A stretch of 64,000 nucleotides of DNA from Dryas octopetala (Eukaryota > Streptophyta > Magnoliopsida > Rosales > Rosaceae): positions 13,365,896 to 13,429,895 of the forward strand of contig OY992837.1 of the NCBI GenBank assembly GCA_963921425.1, given 5' to 3'. The notes below the pieces were generated by a model that saw nothing but the letters and a program-made list of their open reading frames with translations, was not told where the DNA came from and ran no database searches. Made by a program: the position numbers and the translations under genes. Within the stretch, counting starts at the first letter, position 1, and each line of letters starts with the position of its first letter. Shown here piece by piece: positions 45,470-57,769 of the stretch.

Positions 45470-48400
45470 ATGGAAGACGTGATGACCAAATTTTTCGATT
45501 CCGTCGCTAACTTCCTCTGGGCCAGCGGAGATCAGATACCCTGGTGCGATCGCGACGTCATCATGGTAAGCACATACACTTGTTATTCTGATTCCCCAAT
45601 GTTCATTTTCCGTTTGGTTCCCGGGAAAATTGAAAAAAAAAAAAAAATCCAAAGAAAACAACGAAAGAGAGATCTGGGTCTCCTCTTTTTTTCATCAACA
45701 TTGCCTTTTCTGTTGGCATTAAATTGTGTTTTATGATTCAGGGGTGTGAGAGAGAAGTTGCAGAGGCCAGCAAGGGTGACTATGAAGAGCAGAAGAGCGA
45801 AAGCATAATGAGGTTGTCATGGGCACTCGTTCACTCCACGCATCCAGAAGATGTGCAGCGTGGAATAGCCATGCTTGAAGGTATTATAATTTGTAAATAC
45901 CTACATTAATTTTCCCAATGCTCATTTTTGATGATGCAAGCTTCGTGATTACATGGGTTGTTTATGATTGACTCCTTTCTTAATGAATTTTAATTAGTAT
46001 AATTGTTTAAAACTTTGATTGGAACAATCTTCTCTTAATAAGTGTTGAACAAAATTTGTAAATAAATAATAAATATTACCCAACATAATTTCACCCAAAT
46101 TCATTTATGGAATGAGGGTTTTATTATTTTGGGTACGACCCATTCAAGATGAAGTGCATCTCTTAATTACAGTCCCTTGACTCAAGGGAATACCCTTTGA
46201 TTCCAATTGCAATGAAACCAACAGATCATCTTGCAAGTGTTTGGATTTCCAATAGGTAAACGACCCATTGAAATAGAATTTATTTGTGATTGCGGTTGCA
46301 CCTGTATTTTAGGTTGCCTACGTACCCATTGCAGGATCAAACCACACGTAGTTCCGAGGTTTTAGGATTTAAATGGGTGGATGACCCACTTAAAAGATTT
46401 GTGTAACTTGGGTAGGGTTTAGAGCCCTTGGATTTGATTTGAGAAATTAATTCAGGGACTTTTGTGTGTAGAACTAATTTCTGAAGAATTTGGGTGGATT
46501 TGATTTGGTACGAAATTAATTCAAAGAAATTTATATGAACTAATTCCTAAGGGAATTTAGAGAATTTTGTGAATGAGGTTGAGTGTGAATTTTGCTCACA
46601 TTGCCTACGTACCCATGATGGGATCAAACCGGACGTAGTTCGGTGAAAGAATTTGACTTGATTGGCTTTGTGCCATTTTGAAGTTGAATTTAGGATTTAG
46701 ATTTGAGATATTTGGTTTTGTACCAATTTAAAAGAGATGGTTTTGTACCATTTGAGAAATGTGGTTTTGTACCAATTTGAGAGTTTAAATTTGGGGTTTG
46801 GATTTGGTTTCGGTTTTATACCGATTGAGAGAGTTGGTTTTATACCAATTTGAGAGTGTTGGTTTTGTACCAATTTAAGAATTGGGATTTGGAGGAAAAT
46901 GTGCCCATTAATATTTTTTGTATCATTTATTTGTTAAATGATACATTCTTTTATAATGGGCTAACATGAATTTGGTTATGTATGCCCATTAATATTTTTG
47001 TATCAATTATTTGTTTAATTGACACACTTTATATTTTTAATGGGCAAAAATTAAATGGAAAGAGCCCATTAAGCTTTATTTAATTTTCTACCAATTAATT
47101 TTCTATTGGTACGTAATTTAATTTTGCTAATGGGTATCCTGATTTTGTGGATGCAAGCTCAATTAATTTGTAGACTTGCATTCTTAATTGCAAATTGCAA
47201 TCCAAATGGGAAGTAGCCTTTAGCTCCCGTGGGCCCAAGCAACCACATGGGTTTACTAGCTTGATGACTTTGATAGCCAAATTGATAGAGAATAGCAGAC
47301 CACTTTAGGCCTTTTGTCTTTCCCTCTTATTTGTTGCGCCTCCTTCCAAGTTGGACTTCTTTTGCATGCTAGGTATTACCCAACAAGGCCTCTCTTGCAG
47401 AATTTGGCATGAAAGGCCAAGATAATCTTTGAGCTTCCTTGCCGTAACTTGAAGAGGCAAGATCTCTTTCTTCCCTGCATGCGTCAGTATAGCAGCAACA
47501 CGTCCCTTGTCTGCGTCTCTCTGCAGAGAGCAAGAAGTTGATCCTTATTTCTCTCATTTATTTTTTTCCTGGCTTGCTGCCCATTTGTTGTTTTTCTTGT
47601 TTTCGTGCCTTTCTCCTTCTTTGTTTTCCTCGTCTGATGCAAAGGAAATATATCTCAGCCATAAGACTTGTTTTCTTTGTTGACTGATGGCAGAGAAGTT
47701 GATTTTTCTGTGGCATTTTGGGGAATGTGGATTCAGCAATATTCCATCTTTTTTTCTTTGAGGATTTAGCCAAATCCATTTTTTTTGTGCGGATTCAGCC
47801 GAATCCTTTTTGTTTATGGATTCAGCCAAAACTAATTTGAAGATGGATTCAGCCGAATCCTTTGATATACTTTTGTGGTTTCAGCCGAAACCGAATGGAA
47901 GAGAATGAATTCAGTAGAATCCTTTATGGTTTCAGCCGAAACCAATTTGGAGATGGATTCAGCCGAATCCTTTGATGAATTTTTGTGGTTTCAGCCGAAA
48001 CCGATTGAGAGAAAATGGATTCAGCCGAATCCTTTGGCAAACTTTTTTTTGGGGTTTCAGCCGAAACCAAATATTGAAAGGAGCAATGAATAAAAGAAGT
48101 GTCATCTACCTAGCGGTGGCAAAGCTTTGGTGATGGCAAATACACGTTCCTCTTCTTCTTGCAGCCTTTCGGTGTCTTCTCTCCTCTTTCTCTCCTCCCC
48201 TTTTTTCTGAATCCCTTATGCTCTATTTATAGAGTCCATGGGAAGTCCAAGTGATGAGATCAGATGGAGATGAGATAACTCTCTCCATTTAAATTTAAAC
48301 TCATCAGATAAGAGATAATTAAGCTTTCAGATAAATCCACATTATCTCACTTTTCAATTTGTTTTCATTTGAAATTAATGTGGCACATGGCATATGGGGA

Positions 48401-50583
48401 TCTTATCTCAACCTCAACCTTTGTATTTTTTTTTAATTTTTTTACGGTTCAACAATAAGCTTCACGTACATTTTTTTCCTTAGTATGTTTTCTCGTGGAA
48501 ACAGTCTTTAATGGGGCAGTTGTACCACCAACCACTCACATTTACAATTCTATTTGTTTAAAAAACCCGTAAGTTTTACTTGAAATAAAGACACATGTCA
48601 GCATATTAATAAGGGTTGCACCGTACACGTGGCGTGACTATCCCACTAAAGAATCTCAAACTATGGTATGAATTATGCTATGTGAGTTGTAGGGCCATTT
48701 GGTAAGGTTTTGTTTTTTGTTTTTATTGAAGAAAGAGAGAAGAGAAAAGGAAAACATAGATCTGTGAAGGAAGAGAAGAACATATGTAATGATTTTTAAA
48801 ATAAAAACTAAAAATAGTTTTAAATTATATGTAGGGCCCACTTCATAACGTTTATGTTTTTGGTTTTTAGTTAAAGAGATAGATGGAAGATATATGGAAG
48901 AGTGGGAGAGTAGATATGAGAGATTTCATGTGAAGATGAAATGAGGGAAACCTAAGAGAAGAAATAGTTCAAATTGTTTTTGGCTTTTGGTGTTTAGTTT
49001 TTATTTTATAAATCTTCCTTCTCTTTTCATCCAATTGTTTTTCTATAGAACAAGAAAATAATGGTGTCAGTATAGTTTCATATTGCAAGTAATCTTTTTT
49101 GTTGATTCTCACAAACAAAAGTAGTCTCCCAGAAATTAATTAGAGTTTGCTTCTTTTTTACTTCCTTCTGCAATAAGCAATTGGGAGCCCTTCTGGATTT
49201 CTGGTAAATTATAACTTTTCCATTATAAAATTCCACCTATCTTTTACTTAAATGGTTAGCCTTGTCCATTAATAGTAAAAAGTAGATTACCTATACACTT
49301 TCGCCTGTGATGTGATTGTTTTTCTGTTTTGCTTTGAACTGAAGAACTCTTGTTCTAGCTTGTCTCTGGTGCTTTTGAGTTTCCAATGTTGGATATTGGG
49401 AGTGCATGTTTTCATTCTCTAGTCTTATCTCTAACCTACAATAGTCTATTGAAAAACACTGAAGAATATAAACATGTACAGCCGCATTGGCTAACACTCG
49501 GTCCCCTTTGCATCAGAGAGAGAAGCTTTACCTTCTGGCTGTTGGATACTATAAAACTGGTGAATATTCAAACTGTCGGAATCTTGTGGGGCAATGCTTA
49601 GAGGTACGTTCTTGTTTTTCTTTTGGATTGCAAATAAGTTTACCTGAAATATCTGAGTGGCATTCATCTCTCCTTTTTGCTACATGTTTACGTGCGTCTT
49701 ACATTTAGCATATGGTTGGGTAACTGTCATTCAGTGAAATTCTAGCCAGAATATTGCTGTTTGTTTCATAGGATCTGTTATTTTAAAATGTTCTGTAACA
49801 CTTGGCTTTGCTACTGTTTACATTCTTAAAGTGTGCCCTCTTCTAAAATTTTGAGTGGGTGCTATGTGCATGTGCCAGCGTGGGATAAGCTGATTTTCAG
49901 AATAATGAAATTTACTCAGTTTATCATATACTTTCTACTGTACTTTAAAATCATTGCAAAATCAATGTTGTGTTGACTTATCTAATGTGATATTGCAGAC
50001 TATCTGTCCCACTTTTTCTTTTCGTTTATACAAACTAGAAGCATTACAGAATGCATGTGCAGTGTGATGGAAGTTATAGTAGGGAGAAAGAAAGCAATAT
50101 GAAAGTGGAGTAATATGCAATTGCTATAATAATCTTAGTATTTAAATCAGTTATTAAATTATTTCATGTAAAGGGGGCATATATGACATGTCTTTCCACA
50201 ACAATGACAAAGACTAGACTTGTCTTACTAATAGTATTATGAGTTGCCTTCGGCCTGTTTCCATTTGGATTTTTAAAGTTCTTACAAACTATCTGTTCTC
50301 ATTTTGTTATAAAATAATTTGTTTTAACCTTTTTGTTTTTGCAGATTGCCCCTGATTGGAGACAGGCTGTGACCCTTAAGAAGACAGTGGAAGAGCAAAT
50401 TTCCAAAGGTAACAAATGTGCAGAATTGTTTCTTTATTACTACATTGTAACACCAAATCAAAGGAATTGTAAAAACACATGTTTTGGAATGCAGATGGGA
50501 TTATCGGAATAGGCATTACTGTTAGTGCTGTTGGGCTTATAGCAGGTGGGGTTGCTGCAGCATTGCTTGGGATTCGCAGATAA
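45470..50583 (+). CDS. FIS1: Mitochondrial fission 1 protein (five exons)
   Basis: Exons 45470-45565, 45742-45880, 49482-49603, 50345-50408 and 50495-50583 (stop TAA) join in frame to 169 residues, the normal length for plant FIS1. All introns are GT..AG. The start reads MEDVMTKFFDSVANFLW. The TPR-like bundle contains YEEQKSESIMRLSWALVHS (exon 2) and REKLYLLAVGYYKTGEYSN (exon 3). The C-terminal anchor is the glycine/alanine-rich helix from about residue 142 to 166, followed by a basic tail ending IRR. FIS1 is tail-anchored in the outer membranes of mitochondria and peroxisomes and helps bring the dynamin-related fission machinery there. Intron 2 is 3.6 kb because of a 2.4-kb LTR-like insertion, but all splice sites appear unaffected. 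Nothing suggests loss of function. Confidence 0.93.
46700..46890 (+). repeat. TGGTTTTGTACCAATTTGAGAG minisatellite
   Basis: Six or so imperfect units of about 25-30 bases with the core ggttttgtaccaatttga lie in tandem. The core is partly palindromic (ggt..acc). Confidence 0.75.
47700..48075 (+). repeat. Array of ggattcagccgaatcc / ggtttcagccgaaacc palindromes
   Basis: The two related quasi-palindromes GGATTC-AGC-CGAATCC and GGTTTC-AGC-CGAAACC alternate about ten times, spaced by T- or GA-rich linkers of 20-35 bases. Each unit can form a short hairpin. The array lies within the LTR-like insertion. Confidence 0.8.
48460..49481. other. Rest of FIS1 intron 2
   Basis: Non-coding. The block at about 48655-49030 ('agggccatttggtaaggttttg' and related phrases) looks like a small hAT-type MITE, but the ends are unclear. 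Confidence 0.4.
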
Positions 50584-51498
50584 TAACCACCAGCCAATTA
50601 ACAATGTTCATATAGACTTACTACCAAACTTCACTTCTCAAGCTTTCAATTTTCCCACGAAGAAAGGCTTCAAATACTCGGGCTGAGGAATTCTGCGGCT
50701 TGGTACCTTCTATTTTCTGGAGGAAGCATTTCATTTCATTTGTTGTAATTTCTTTACAAAATCCATAGAAACCCACTATTCTTCTATGTATATAGGCACA
50801 AATACCATTTCTCTACTTACTGTACCAATCTGTAACCAATTGTCTCAAGTATTCAACGATCTGTTGATTTAAAATGGGATTATGACCTCTTAAATTAGAG
50901 GTGTCTATGTCTTCAAGTGAAGTTCTCATCCCAAATATGTGCAAGTCATCATCACCTTTAATCTCTTTAAAAAAAAAAAAAAAAATCCAGCCTTCCCCTC
51001 CTTCCCCTCCTTCCCCTTTCATCAGCATTCAAGAACAATAAAAAAAGATTTGAAAAGACAAAACCCCATCCCATATTTCCCATATCCCTCTTAGTCAAAC
51101 TCCTCACCTGGAGCACTATGATGGATTGCTTTGTAAAAACCTCTAGTGCGATTGCAAAGGAACCCATATGGGTATCATTACGAAATAGAGGGAAAAGAGC
51201 AAATAAAAACACCAAATGGGAGTGGGTTTTGACTATTTGTTCAAATGGTGGGTGGTGAGATTGGACTAGCAAAGGGTGGGTTGTAAAGCGAAGAGGGTGG
51301 GGCTGAAAATTGTGGGTATTAATGTGTTTGGTTAGTGGTTGTTTTTGTATTTTGTTTTTTTGTGTTCAAATAAGAATAAACAGTGTTAAAGGGTGTTAAA
51401 TAAAGGGATAGATGTCATCCTATACGATAAGGCCACCCATGCCTCAACAAGAGTTTCTGTTATATGTGTTATCTCCTCCCATAAAAAAGAGAGTAGAT
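50584..51498. other. FIS1 3' UTR and intergenic DNA
   Basis: The FIS1 3' UTR probably occupies the first 150-200 bases. The rest has no recognisable gene. A-runs and C-rich repeats (ccttcccctcc) occur near 50970-51015. Confidence 0.45.
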
Positions 51499-52186
51499 GC
51501 GCCAGTTTGGTATTGCTGTGTGAAAAAACAGTTGTGTGGTAAAACAACTGTGAAGTAAAGTCAGCTGTAAAGTAAAGCAGCTGAGTGTTTGGTAAAATAT
51601 GTTTTCAAAAGTGCTGTGAGTGCAAAAAATAGTATCAAAGTGTTTGGTAAATGTTAATGAAAAAGTGTTGTGACTGTGTATAATTACTAAAATAGACATG
51701 ATGCTAAAAATGTCTTTGACTTATTTGTTTGGTAAAAAAAAATGTGTTTTACTTGTTTTTTAAATTGTTGGCTACAAATTTTTATTAGCATTAATTTTTC
51801 TAAGAACAACATTATTAAATAACTATGTCTATTATTTTTTTAGGTATATTATAATTTTAATTGTGCAAATAAAATATCATAATTAATTATCACAATATAA
51901 AATATAACTAACAATGAACATATTTTTTAATTTAAAATAAACAAATTAAAAATATAGAAATCAATGAGGATATTATGGGTAAAATAAAATATTCATTGTT
52001 GCTGTGATTCACTGCAGTTTTCAAAAGCACCTAGAAACCTGCTTTCTGTTTTTGTTGTGGGGAGTTGAGAATTGTGGGGAAAAGCAGTTTTTAATTTTTT
52101 TACCAAACACCAAAACTGCTGTAGGTGATTGAGAATTGTCATCCACAGCAGCTTTTGAGTCTTCCACCGCATTCCCAAACGGGGCC
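51499..52186. mobile_element. hAT-type MITE-like element
   Basis: The left end 'gccagtttggtattgctgtg' and the right end (complement ggccccgtttgggaatgcgg) form an imperfect inverted repeat typical of plant elements starting 'ggccccgtttggnaa'. The inside has repeated 'gtttggtaaa' phrases and an AT-rich core. The duplication is not clear. Confidence 0.5.
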
Positions 52187-52809
52187 TTAGTCAAATCGTC
52201 ATTAATGTACCAATATTGCCCTTGCGGTTAATGAAGCTACAAATTTCAAATGCTAAAGTTCGTCCCAAAAAATGACTGCCAAGTTGCCAACCAAAAGGAT
52301 AGAATGTTCTCCAAAGCAAAAGTAAAAGCTGAGCACTTGCGACCAGAAACATATCACAAGAGACATGTACTAGATTTTGATTTCATATATGAGGGGTATA
52401 AAATTTAAAGAATAATTTGACCAGAAAAAAATGTAAAGAATAATGTTTTGGTTGTGAACTGAGTCAAAAGAGTACATGTCCCTTATCGATCTAAAAAGTA
52501 TGTAAGCAGCATTTGAAATGCTAGTAAATAATTTTTTGTATACAGAAACAGTAATATTAAGAATTTTGGGGATTCATCCTTTCGGGAGCAAATCAACTCC
52601 ATACAATAAAACTTTCCATCAAATTAACTCCACGAGCAGAAACAATAGTAACAAACGTAATGAGACCACGACTTGTGCAACAATCGAATCAACAAGGAAA
52701 CATGATCCTTGACCAGTTCTTCAGTAACAAAATAAATATATATTTACATATAAACACAATTACACAAATGGAGAGGAGGCGATCATACAAAAATAAGTCT
52801 ACTGGTGCA
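52187..52809. other. Intergenic DNA and 3' region of HAUS1
   Basis: No gene recognised. The part next to 52809 should be the HAUS1 3' UTR on the minus strand. Confidence 0.4.
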
Positions 52810-55800
52810 TTACTCTGAAGTTGAAAGAGCTGACTGCAACACATCTTCGAGGTACTTCTCAGCAGCAGCATACTGCCTTTTCTTGTCCTCAATTGCTAAA
52901 GCAGCCAAAGCTTTATCCTGCACATACACATATCTTATAACTCACAGTTTTTTTAGCACTTAAACAAACTTTGATCAATTAACTAAAATAGAGAACTACA
53001 GGCGGCAAATCTTGGTAGCTTCTCAAAGTATCAACGACAGGCTTTGTCTTCTTCTCTAATTCCTTCCGGTGCTCAGCCAGTTCAACCAACACCCCATGGC
53101 TAATCTCCGGAGAGTAGCCCCGACGATTAAGCTTATCCTGTCCAAGAGATTTACAGCAGCACTCTTACTAAGAATAAATAAAGAAATTGTAGGTTACAAT
53201 TTTAACTGCACAATAGTATTAAAGGCTAAAAGCCCCATACTTAATAATAAGCGTACAATCTGGATGAGTAAATATATTCCTGCAACTTCAGTACTGCCAT
53301 TGCAATAAACCAGCCATCTACTGAACATTTATCACTGATTTTAATCATTTACTGATGCAAGACAGCACAAAGGGCTGCCTGTTGTTGAAATGAAAAAAGT
53401 CAACCCAAAAACAAATAGAAAAAGAGAGATAGCTCTTCCTCTAAACAAGGAAAGCGATAAGAGGCTTATCTTTTATCCTCCCACACAGCCTATAAAAGAC
53501 CCACATACATCTCAAGAGGTGAGGTAAGGAGGTTTTAGCAGCCCACCCCTACATGACTGCACATTTAAAGAGATAAGAGGTTTTTCTTTTAACCTCATAC
53601 ACAGCCTATAAAAGAACAAGGAAAAAAAAATTAGACAAAATATTGAAAGGAACAAAAGGCTGGGAAAAAGATCCACCAGAAATCCCCCAGACAGACTGGA
53701 TTCGAAACTGGGGCCCCCCACCAAACCCTACAATCTTTGGGAGGCAGGAAACTGTAGCAAATAGCTAGATATGTACCTTTGAGGAATCAAACCTCAAACC
53801 ACGTGGGAGCAAACGAAGGGCCTGACGACTCAGCTATTTCTAGAATCCAATTACTTAAAAAACTACTACTATTAAAGGGAACTTAAGCTATTAATCTTCC
53901 AATACGCACCTTTCTTTTAAATCAACACAGTGCAGATGCTGTAAGAAATGCCCTATTTTACATTGCCCTGATTGTTCCTTTATTCCAGCATTCCTGGAGG
54001 TGGGTTTGCATTCATAAACCAACAAATCTAATTTGGTATCCAACTTCAAGCAACTTGAGTGTAATAAAAACTTATTTTCACAATTATGGAGTTCATAATT
54101 TTATAGATACTGGCATATGCATCACAAGCTATGCACCGTTGAAATTTGAAATAAAGCTTTTCTTTCTCCAATTCACAACTATATTCTCTCACCTGATGGA
54201 TAACTAAAATGATGCCATAATTTCTTGCTAGGTTCAAAATTCCAATGGCAGGGGAGGCATTTCTTCATTTGTATAACACCCCCTTCCTCCACGACTACCA
54301 CCAACCATACAAACATTCAACCATTTATACATGCATACATACATACGTAACTAAAAAACCCTTCAGTAATGGAATTTGTTCTACACTCTTACAGAATCTG
54401 TTGGCAATGGAAAATACTAGTATGTATTTCCCTGTTGTCATGGTTAAAGATTAATAAGGCAAAATGTACTTTGGTGGGATCAATTTGGAAGAGGGTAAAG
54501 TTGCAAGGCTGGCAGAAGCTTGGGTTTTGCAGTGGGGTCATGTCCAATGAAGTATTTGCACCTCCCTTTGGGAGGAAATCCTAGGAGTTTAAGTTTCTTG
54601 AATCTGGTGGAGGAGAAGGTTAAAAAAATGCTTAAGAGCAGGAAGAAGGTGTTCTTATCAAGAGGGGAACACTCACTTTTGGGGTGCATAGCTATTTACT
54701 ATATATTATTATTTAAGGTTCCTTGTGGTTGTGGCTAGGAAGATTGAAATGTTGATGAGGATTTTGTTGTGGGATATTACAAGGGAAGGAGAATATCTTT
54801 GGGCTTGCAGGTTTGTTCCTTTTTCCATATAATTGGGATTTTGGACCCTGAAGAAATATAAATGAGCAGGAGTTGGAGGAGTTTTCTACACTATTAAGGC
54901 TATTGGAGGAGGTGCAAATGGACCCATCAAGATGTGATAAGAGAATTTGGAAATTGGAAGGCTCAGGTGCGTTCTTATGTAATCCCTACAGCAGTTTCTT
55001 GAGCAAAAAATATGACTTTTCTTCCCTTCAGCCTTTTTGTCAAATCTGGAAAGCAAAGGTTCCTCCCAAAGTAAAGGTTTTGTCTTGGCTAGCGGTTCAT
55101 GGAAGGGTAAACACATGATCAAGTTCACAGGAGAAGACCTTAAATATGTTTCTTTCCGCTTTGGTGCATTTTGTGTAAAAAAGGCGCGGAGAGTGTGGAT
55201 CATGTTTTCCTTGGCATTAACAATAACAATATCATGAACCAAAGAAAATAAATAAATACCTTGAAGTTGGCAGTCTGTTGATTGTATTGTTTCTCCTTAT
55301 CAGCCATAACCCCCAAGTTGGTCTTCCAATACTCAATATGCGCCTCACATGGACCCACATCAGCTTCTAGTTGGGCAAGTGTTCTACCAAAGTTTAAAAT
55401 AACTCAATAAATTCAGAAAAATGCCATATTCAAATTCATGCCCTTAACTTTACGGTTCTTGCAATGCTTCCAACAAGATGTTACCTTTTCAAATAATTTA
55501 ACCTGGCAAGAGCCTTGCGAGTATAATCGAGAAGAATTTTGGACTCTTTTTGAGCTTTAGCCCTCTTCTCCTCCACACCGGTCTTCCTCAACGATATATC
55601 CCCCATCGCCACAAGAAAACTAAAAACCCACCTTTCTTATGTCAGCTCAGTAGTATTCAAACAACATGTAAAAAGTAAAACCCACATTTATAATCAGAGG
55701 CTGGTTTAGCTCAGCACAGTGAGTGAGTCAGTATTCAAAGTAGAATGAATTTTCACATTGCTTAAAATTCAAAACACACAACACACACACCTGCTTAGCT

Positions 55801-56328
55801 CAGTATCTCTTATATTCAACAAATTGGCCACATTCGCTAAGACCTGCGCCGACGACACCACGCTGGACGCCAAACCCTCCTGTGCCAACCCCACACTCTC
55901 TAAGATCTCCCTAATCCTCGCAGCTACAACCACAAAAATAAATAAAATCAATCAATCAATTAATAAAATACACAACAACCATACACGACATTACACATTC
56001 AAACATACATATAGAATAATAATAAACAATAATAACAATAATCGAATAATGAGAGACCTTGGGAGCGGTATTCGGAGGCTTTGAGGCGGAAATCGGAGGC
56101 GAGGATCTTGGAGGCTTGGGTGTGGGCTTGGGAGAGAGTGGCAAGGTTGTGTAAATATGCCACCGAACGAGGGGTATATTCGAAATGGGGCACTTCTTTC
56201 CCGGCTTGGGAGAATTCCTGGGCCAGCCATTGCTTCACCTCTCCGATTCGAGACGCGTCCGACCCGCTGCTGCCTCCGCCGCCGCCGCTCTTCGACGTCG
56301 TTATACTTACTGACGAGGAATCGTTCAT
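52810..56328 (-). CDS. HAUS1: HAUS augmin-like complex subunit 1 (six exons)
   Basis: Minus-strand exons 56058-56328, 55791-55923, 55503-55619, 55260-55383, 53000-53137 and 52810-52917 (stop TAA) join in frame to 296 residues with GT..AG introns throughout. Recognisable segments are ASRIGEVKQWLAQEFSQAGK, AARIREILESVGLAQEGL, SSAQVLANVANLLNIRDTEL, VAMGDISLRKTGVEEKRAK, LAELAEHRKELEKKTKP-like helix and SYQDLPPDKALAALAIEDKK. It is mostly alpha-helical and coiled coil. Augmin binds the sides of microtubules and recruits gamma-tubulin to nucleate branches, which plants need for spindle and phragmoplast assembly. Start choice: the N-terminus has a Ser/Gly-rich stretch as in plant orthologues. Intron 4 is 2.1 kb because a LINE fragment and a SINE-like piece lie in it. 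It appears intact. Confidence 0.93.
53456..53845 (-). repeat. SINE-like element and direct repeats in HAUS1 intron 4
   Basis: On the minus strand tagctgagtcgtcagg (A-box-like) and gaggtttgattcctc (B-box-like) at about 53780-53840 mark a tRNA-type internal promoter. To the left, a 44-base phrase ending 'acacagcctataaaaga' occurs twice, 116 bases apart (53456 and 53572). The limits of the element are not certain. Confidence 0.45.
54380..55237 (+). pseudogene. LINE reverse-transcriptase fragment in HAUS1 intron 4
   Basis: The plus strand, antisense to HAUS1, reads INKAKCTLVGSIW, then VGSCPMKYLHLPLGGNPRSL and LNLVEEKVKKMLKSRKKVFL. These match the C-terminal part of plant LINE reverse transcriptases (usual form PMKYLGLPLG and YLSKGGR). 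Further on, QIWKAKVPPKVKVLSWLAVH and SVDHVF-like sequence match the zinc-binding domain after the RT. Stops and frame changes occur throughout, so it is not functional. Confidence 0.75.
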
Positions 56329-57769
56329 TGTATGGAGGAGGTGATTGCTGAGTCGACTCGCTCAACCGTTGGCTCGTTCCGGGTTCGTTGGGTGCTTCTG
56401 GATTTTGATTTTAATCGAAGTTAGAAACTCAGTGAGCACTTATAAAGTTATACAATAATGTCTGTTAGTTATTGAAATCGCGAATTTGGTCTTTTAATCC
56501 ACTTATCCACCTACAATTTTTTTTTCTTATTATTACAATTTTGCTCCTATCAGTTTTAAAATTTTAAAATTAAAAAGATATTAAATTACATTTTTGGCCC
56601 CATATTTTGATCCAATTTTCACTTTAGTCTCCTTCATCTCAATTTTGATAATTTTGGTCCTCTAGTTTCATATATGACAAGTGGGAGAGACTAGAGAGTG
56701 AGGATAGGGGATTTGAGTGTCTTTGTGTTTGCTTTTTATTTTTTTAATTGAATTTTCACTTTTGTTTTAACAATTTTTAAATACTGGGTTTTTAATTGGT
56801 CTAATCTCCAAAATACCTTTAGTGAAAAGCCATGTGGTGAAGTCCTTAGAGTTAGCTCAAGTGATAAGGATGGTTAGAGTATAGGTTATGATTGGACTAG
56901 ATTCATGATTGGATTCTCTCCAATATAACAAAAAAAAAAACAATGTGATGCCATCCACATATGCAAAATAGACGGAAAATTGACAAAATAGAACAGAGTG
57001 TTGGATAAATAAAAAATGGCTCAAGTATATTAGCATCCACCAAGGGCTCATTTCAAGTTGGTGCACGATCTATAAAACATTTCAAATTCCCTCATTAACT
57101 ATAAAAAATATACAGATTGTAAGGTTTAGTGTCAACAAATAGTATCATAGTTTAAGGATGTTAGTGTAAGGGAATTCTTTTTCAAATTTAAGTTTGATTT
57201 TAAACTTGAGACATTTCTAATATTATAAAGAGAAATATCATTAACCGGTGATTTTACACTGATCCTTTGGAAACTGAACATTAAACTAAAAGCTTTTATG
57301 CATGTAACATTAACGCCCAAAAAGGCCGGCTGCAGTCAAAGGAGCCGGCCCTCCTGTATATGCTTACCGAAGCAATTGTTGCAAAAATGGTTATTTAAAT
57401 GAATTTGGTTATAAATAAATTTCATGAGCTAGAACCAGAAGATATGACCATATGACATGGGTATTCACTATTTTTTTTTTTTTGCGTAAAAAGCGGAAAG
57501 AAAGAAAACCCAAGAGAGAAATATTCCACTAAATTGGTGCAAGTAAATTAAAGGAATCAAACAGGCCAACCCATTTAATAATCGGACCGCAGAGGACCAA
57601 CCTATAGGGCTAAACAGATTGGACATAGACAAGGATACCCGATCTCGGCATGGCTTAGCAATCCAGGTCGTGCTTGCAGATACATGAGACAATATATACT
57701 AGAAACTAGAGAGGTGTTATTCCTCAAAGGATAAGATACAAAAGTAAAGCTACAGCCAGAAGAGAGGCA
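56329..57769. other. Intergenic DNA between HAUS1 and the NRPE5-like gene
   Basis: It includes the HAUS1 promoter (GC-rich at its left edge, then AT-rich) and the 3' region of the next gene. A SINE-like element lies at 56848-56940 and a GC-rich hairpin at 57324-57350. No other gene is seen. Confidence 0.45.
56848..56940 (+). repeat. SINE-like fragment with A-tail
   Basis: The A-box-like gttagctcaagtgataagg is followed by a B-box-like region (ttggattctctcc) and an A-run at 56929-56940. The layout is that of a tRNA-derived SINE. Confidence 0.5.

Larger units (their letters stand above)
46043..48454 (-). mobile_element. Solo LTR-like insertion in FIS1 intron 2
   Basis: The block begins TGTTGAAC and ends GTTCAACA, with 5-bp duplications ATAAG at 46038-46042 and 48455-48459. 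These are the limits expected of an LTR. There is no gag-pol coding and no second LTR, so it fits a solo LTR left by recombination. On the minus strand a TATA box (ctctataaatag, about 48221-48232) is followed by a GA-rich leader, which suggests minus orientation. The inside carries two minisatellites (46700-46890 and 47700-48070) and two copies of a 'gcctacgtacccat' motif (46317 and 46601). Confidence 0.7.

Noticed and set aside
55956..56365. Alternative frames overlapping HAUS1 exon 1
   Set aside because: Only the frame starting at 56328 continues in phase through the other five exons.
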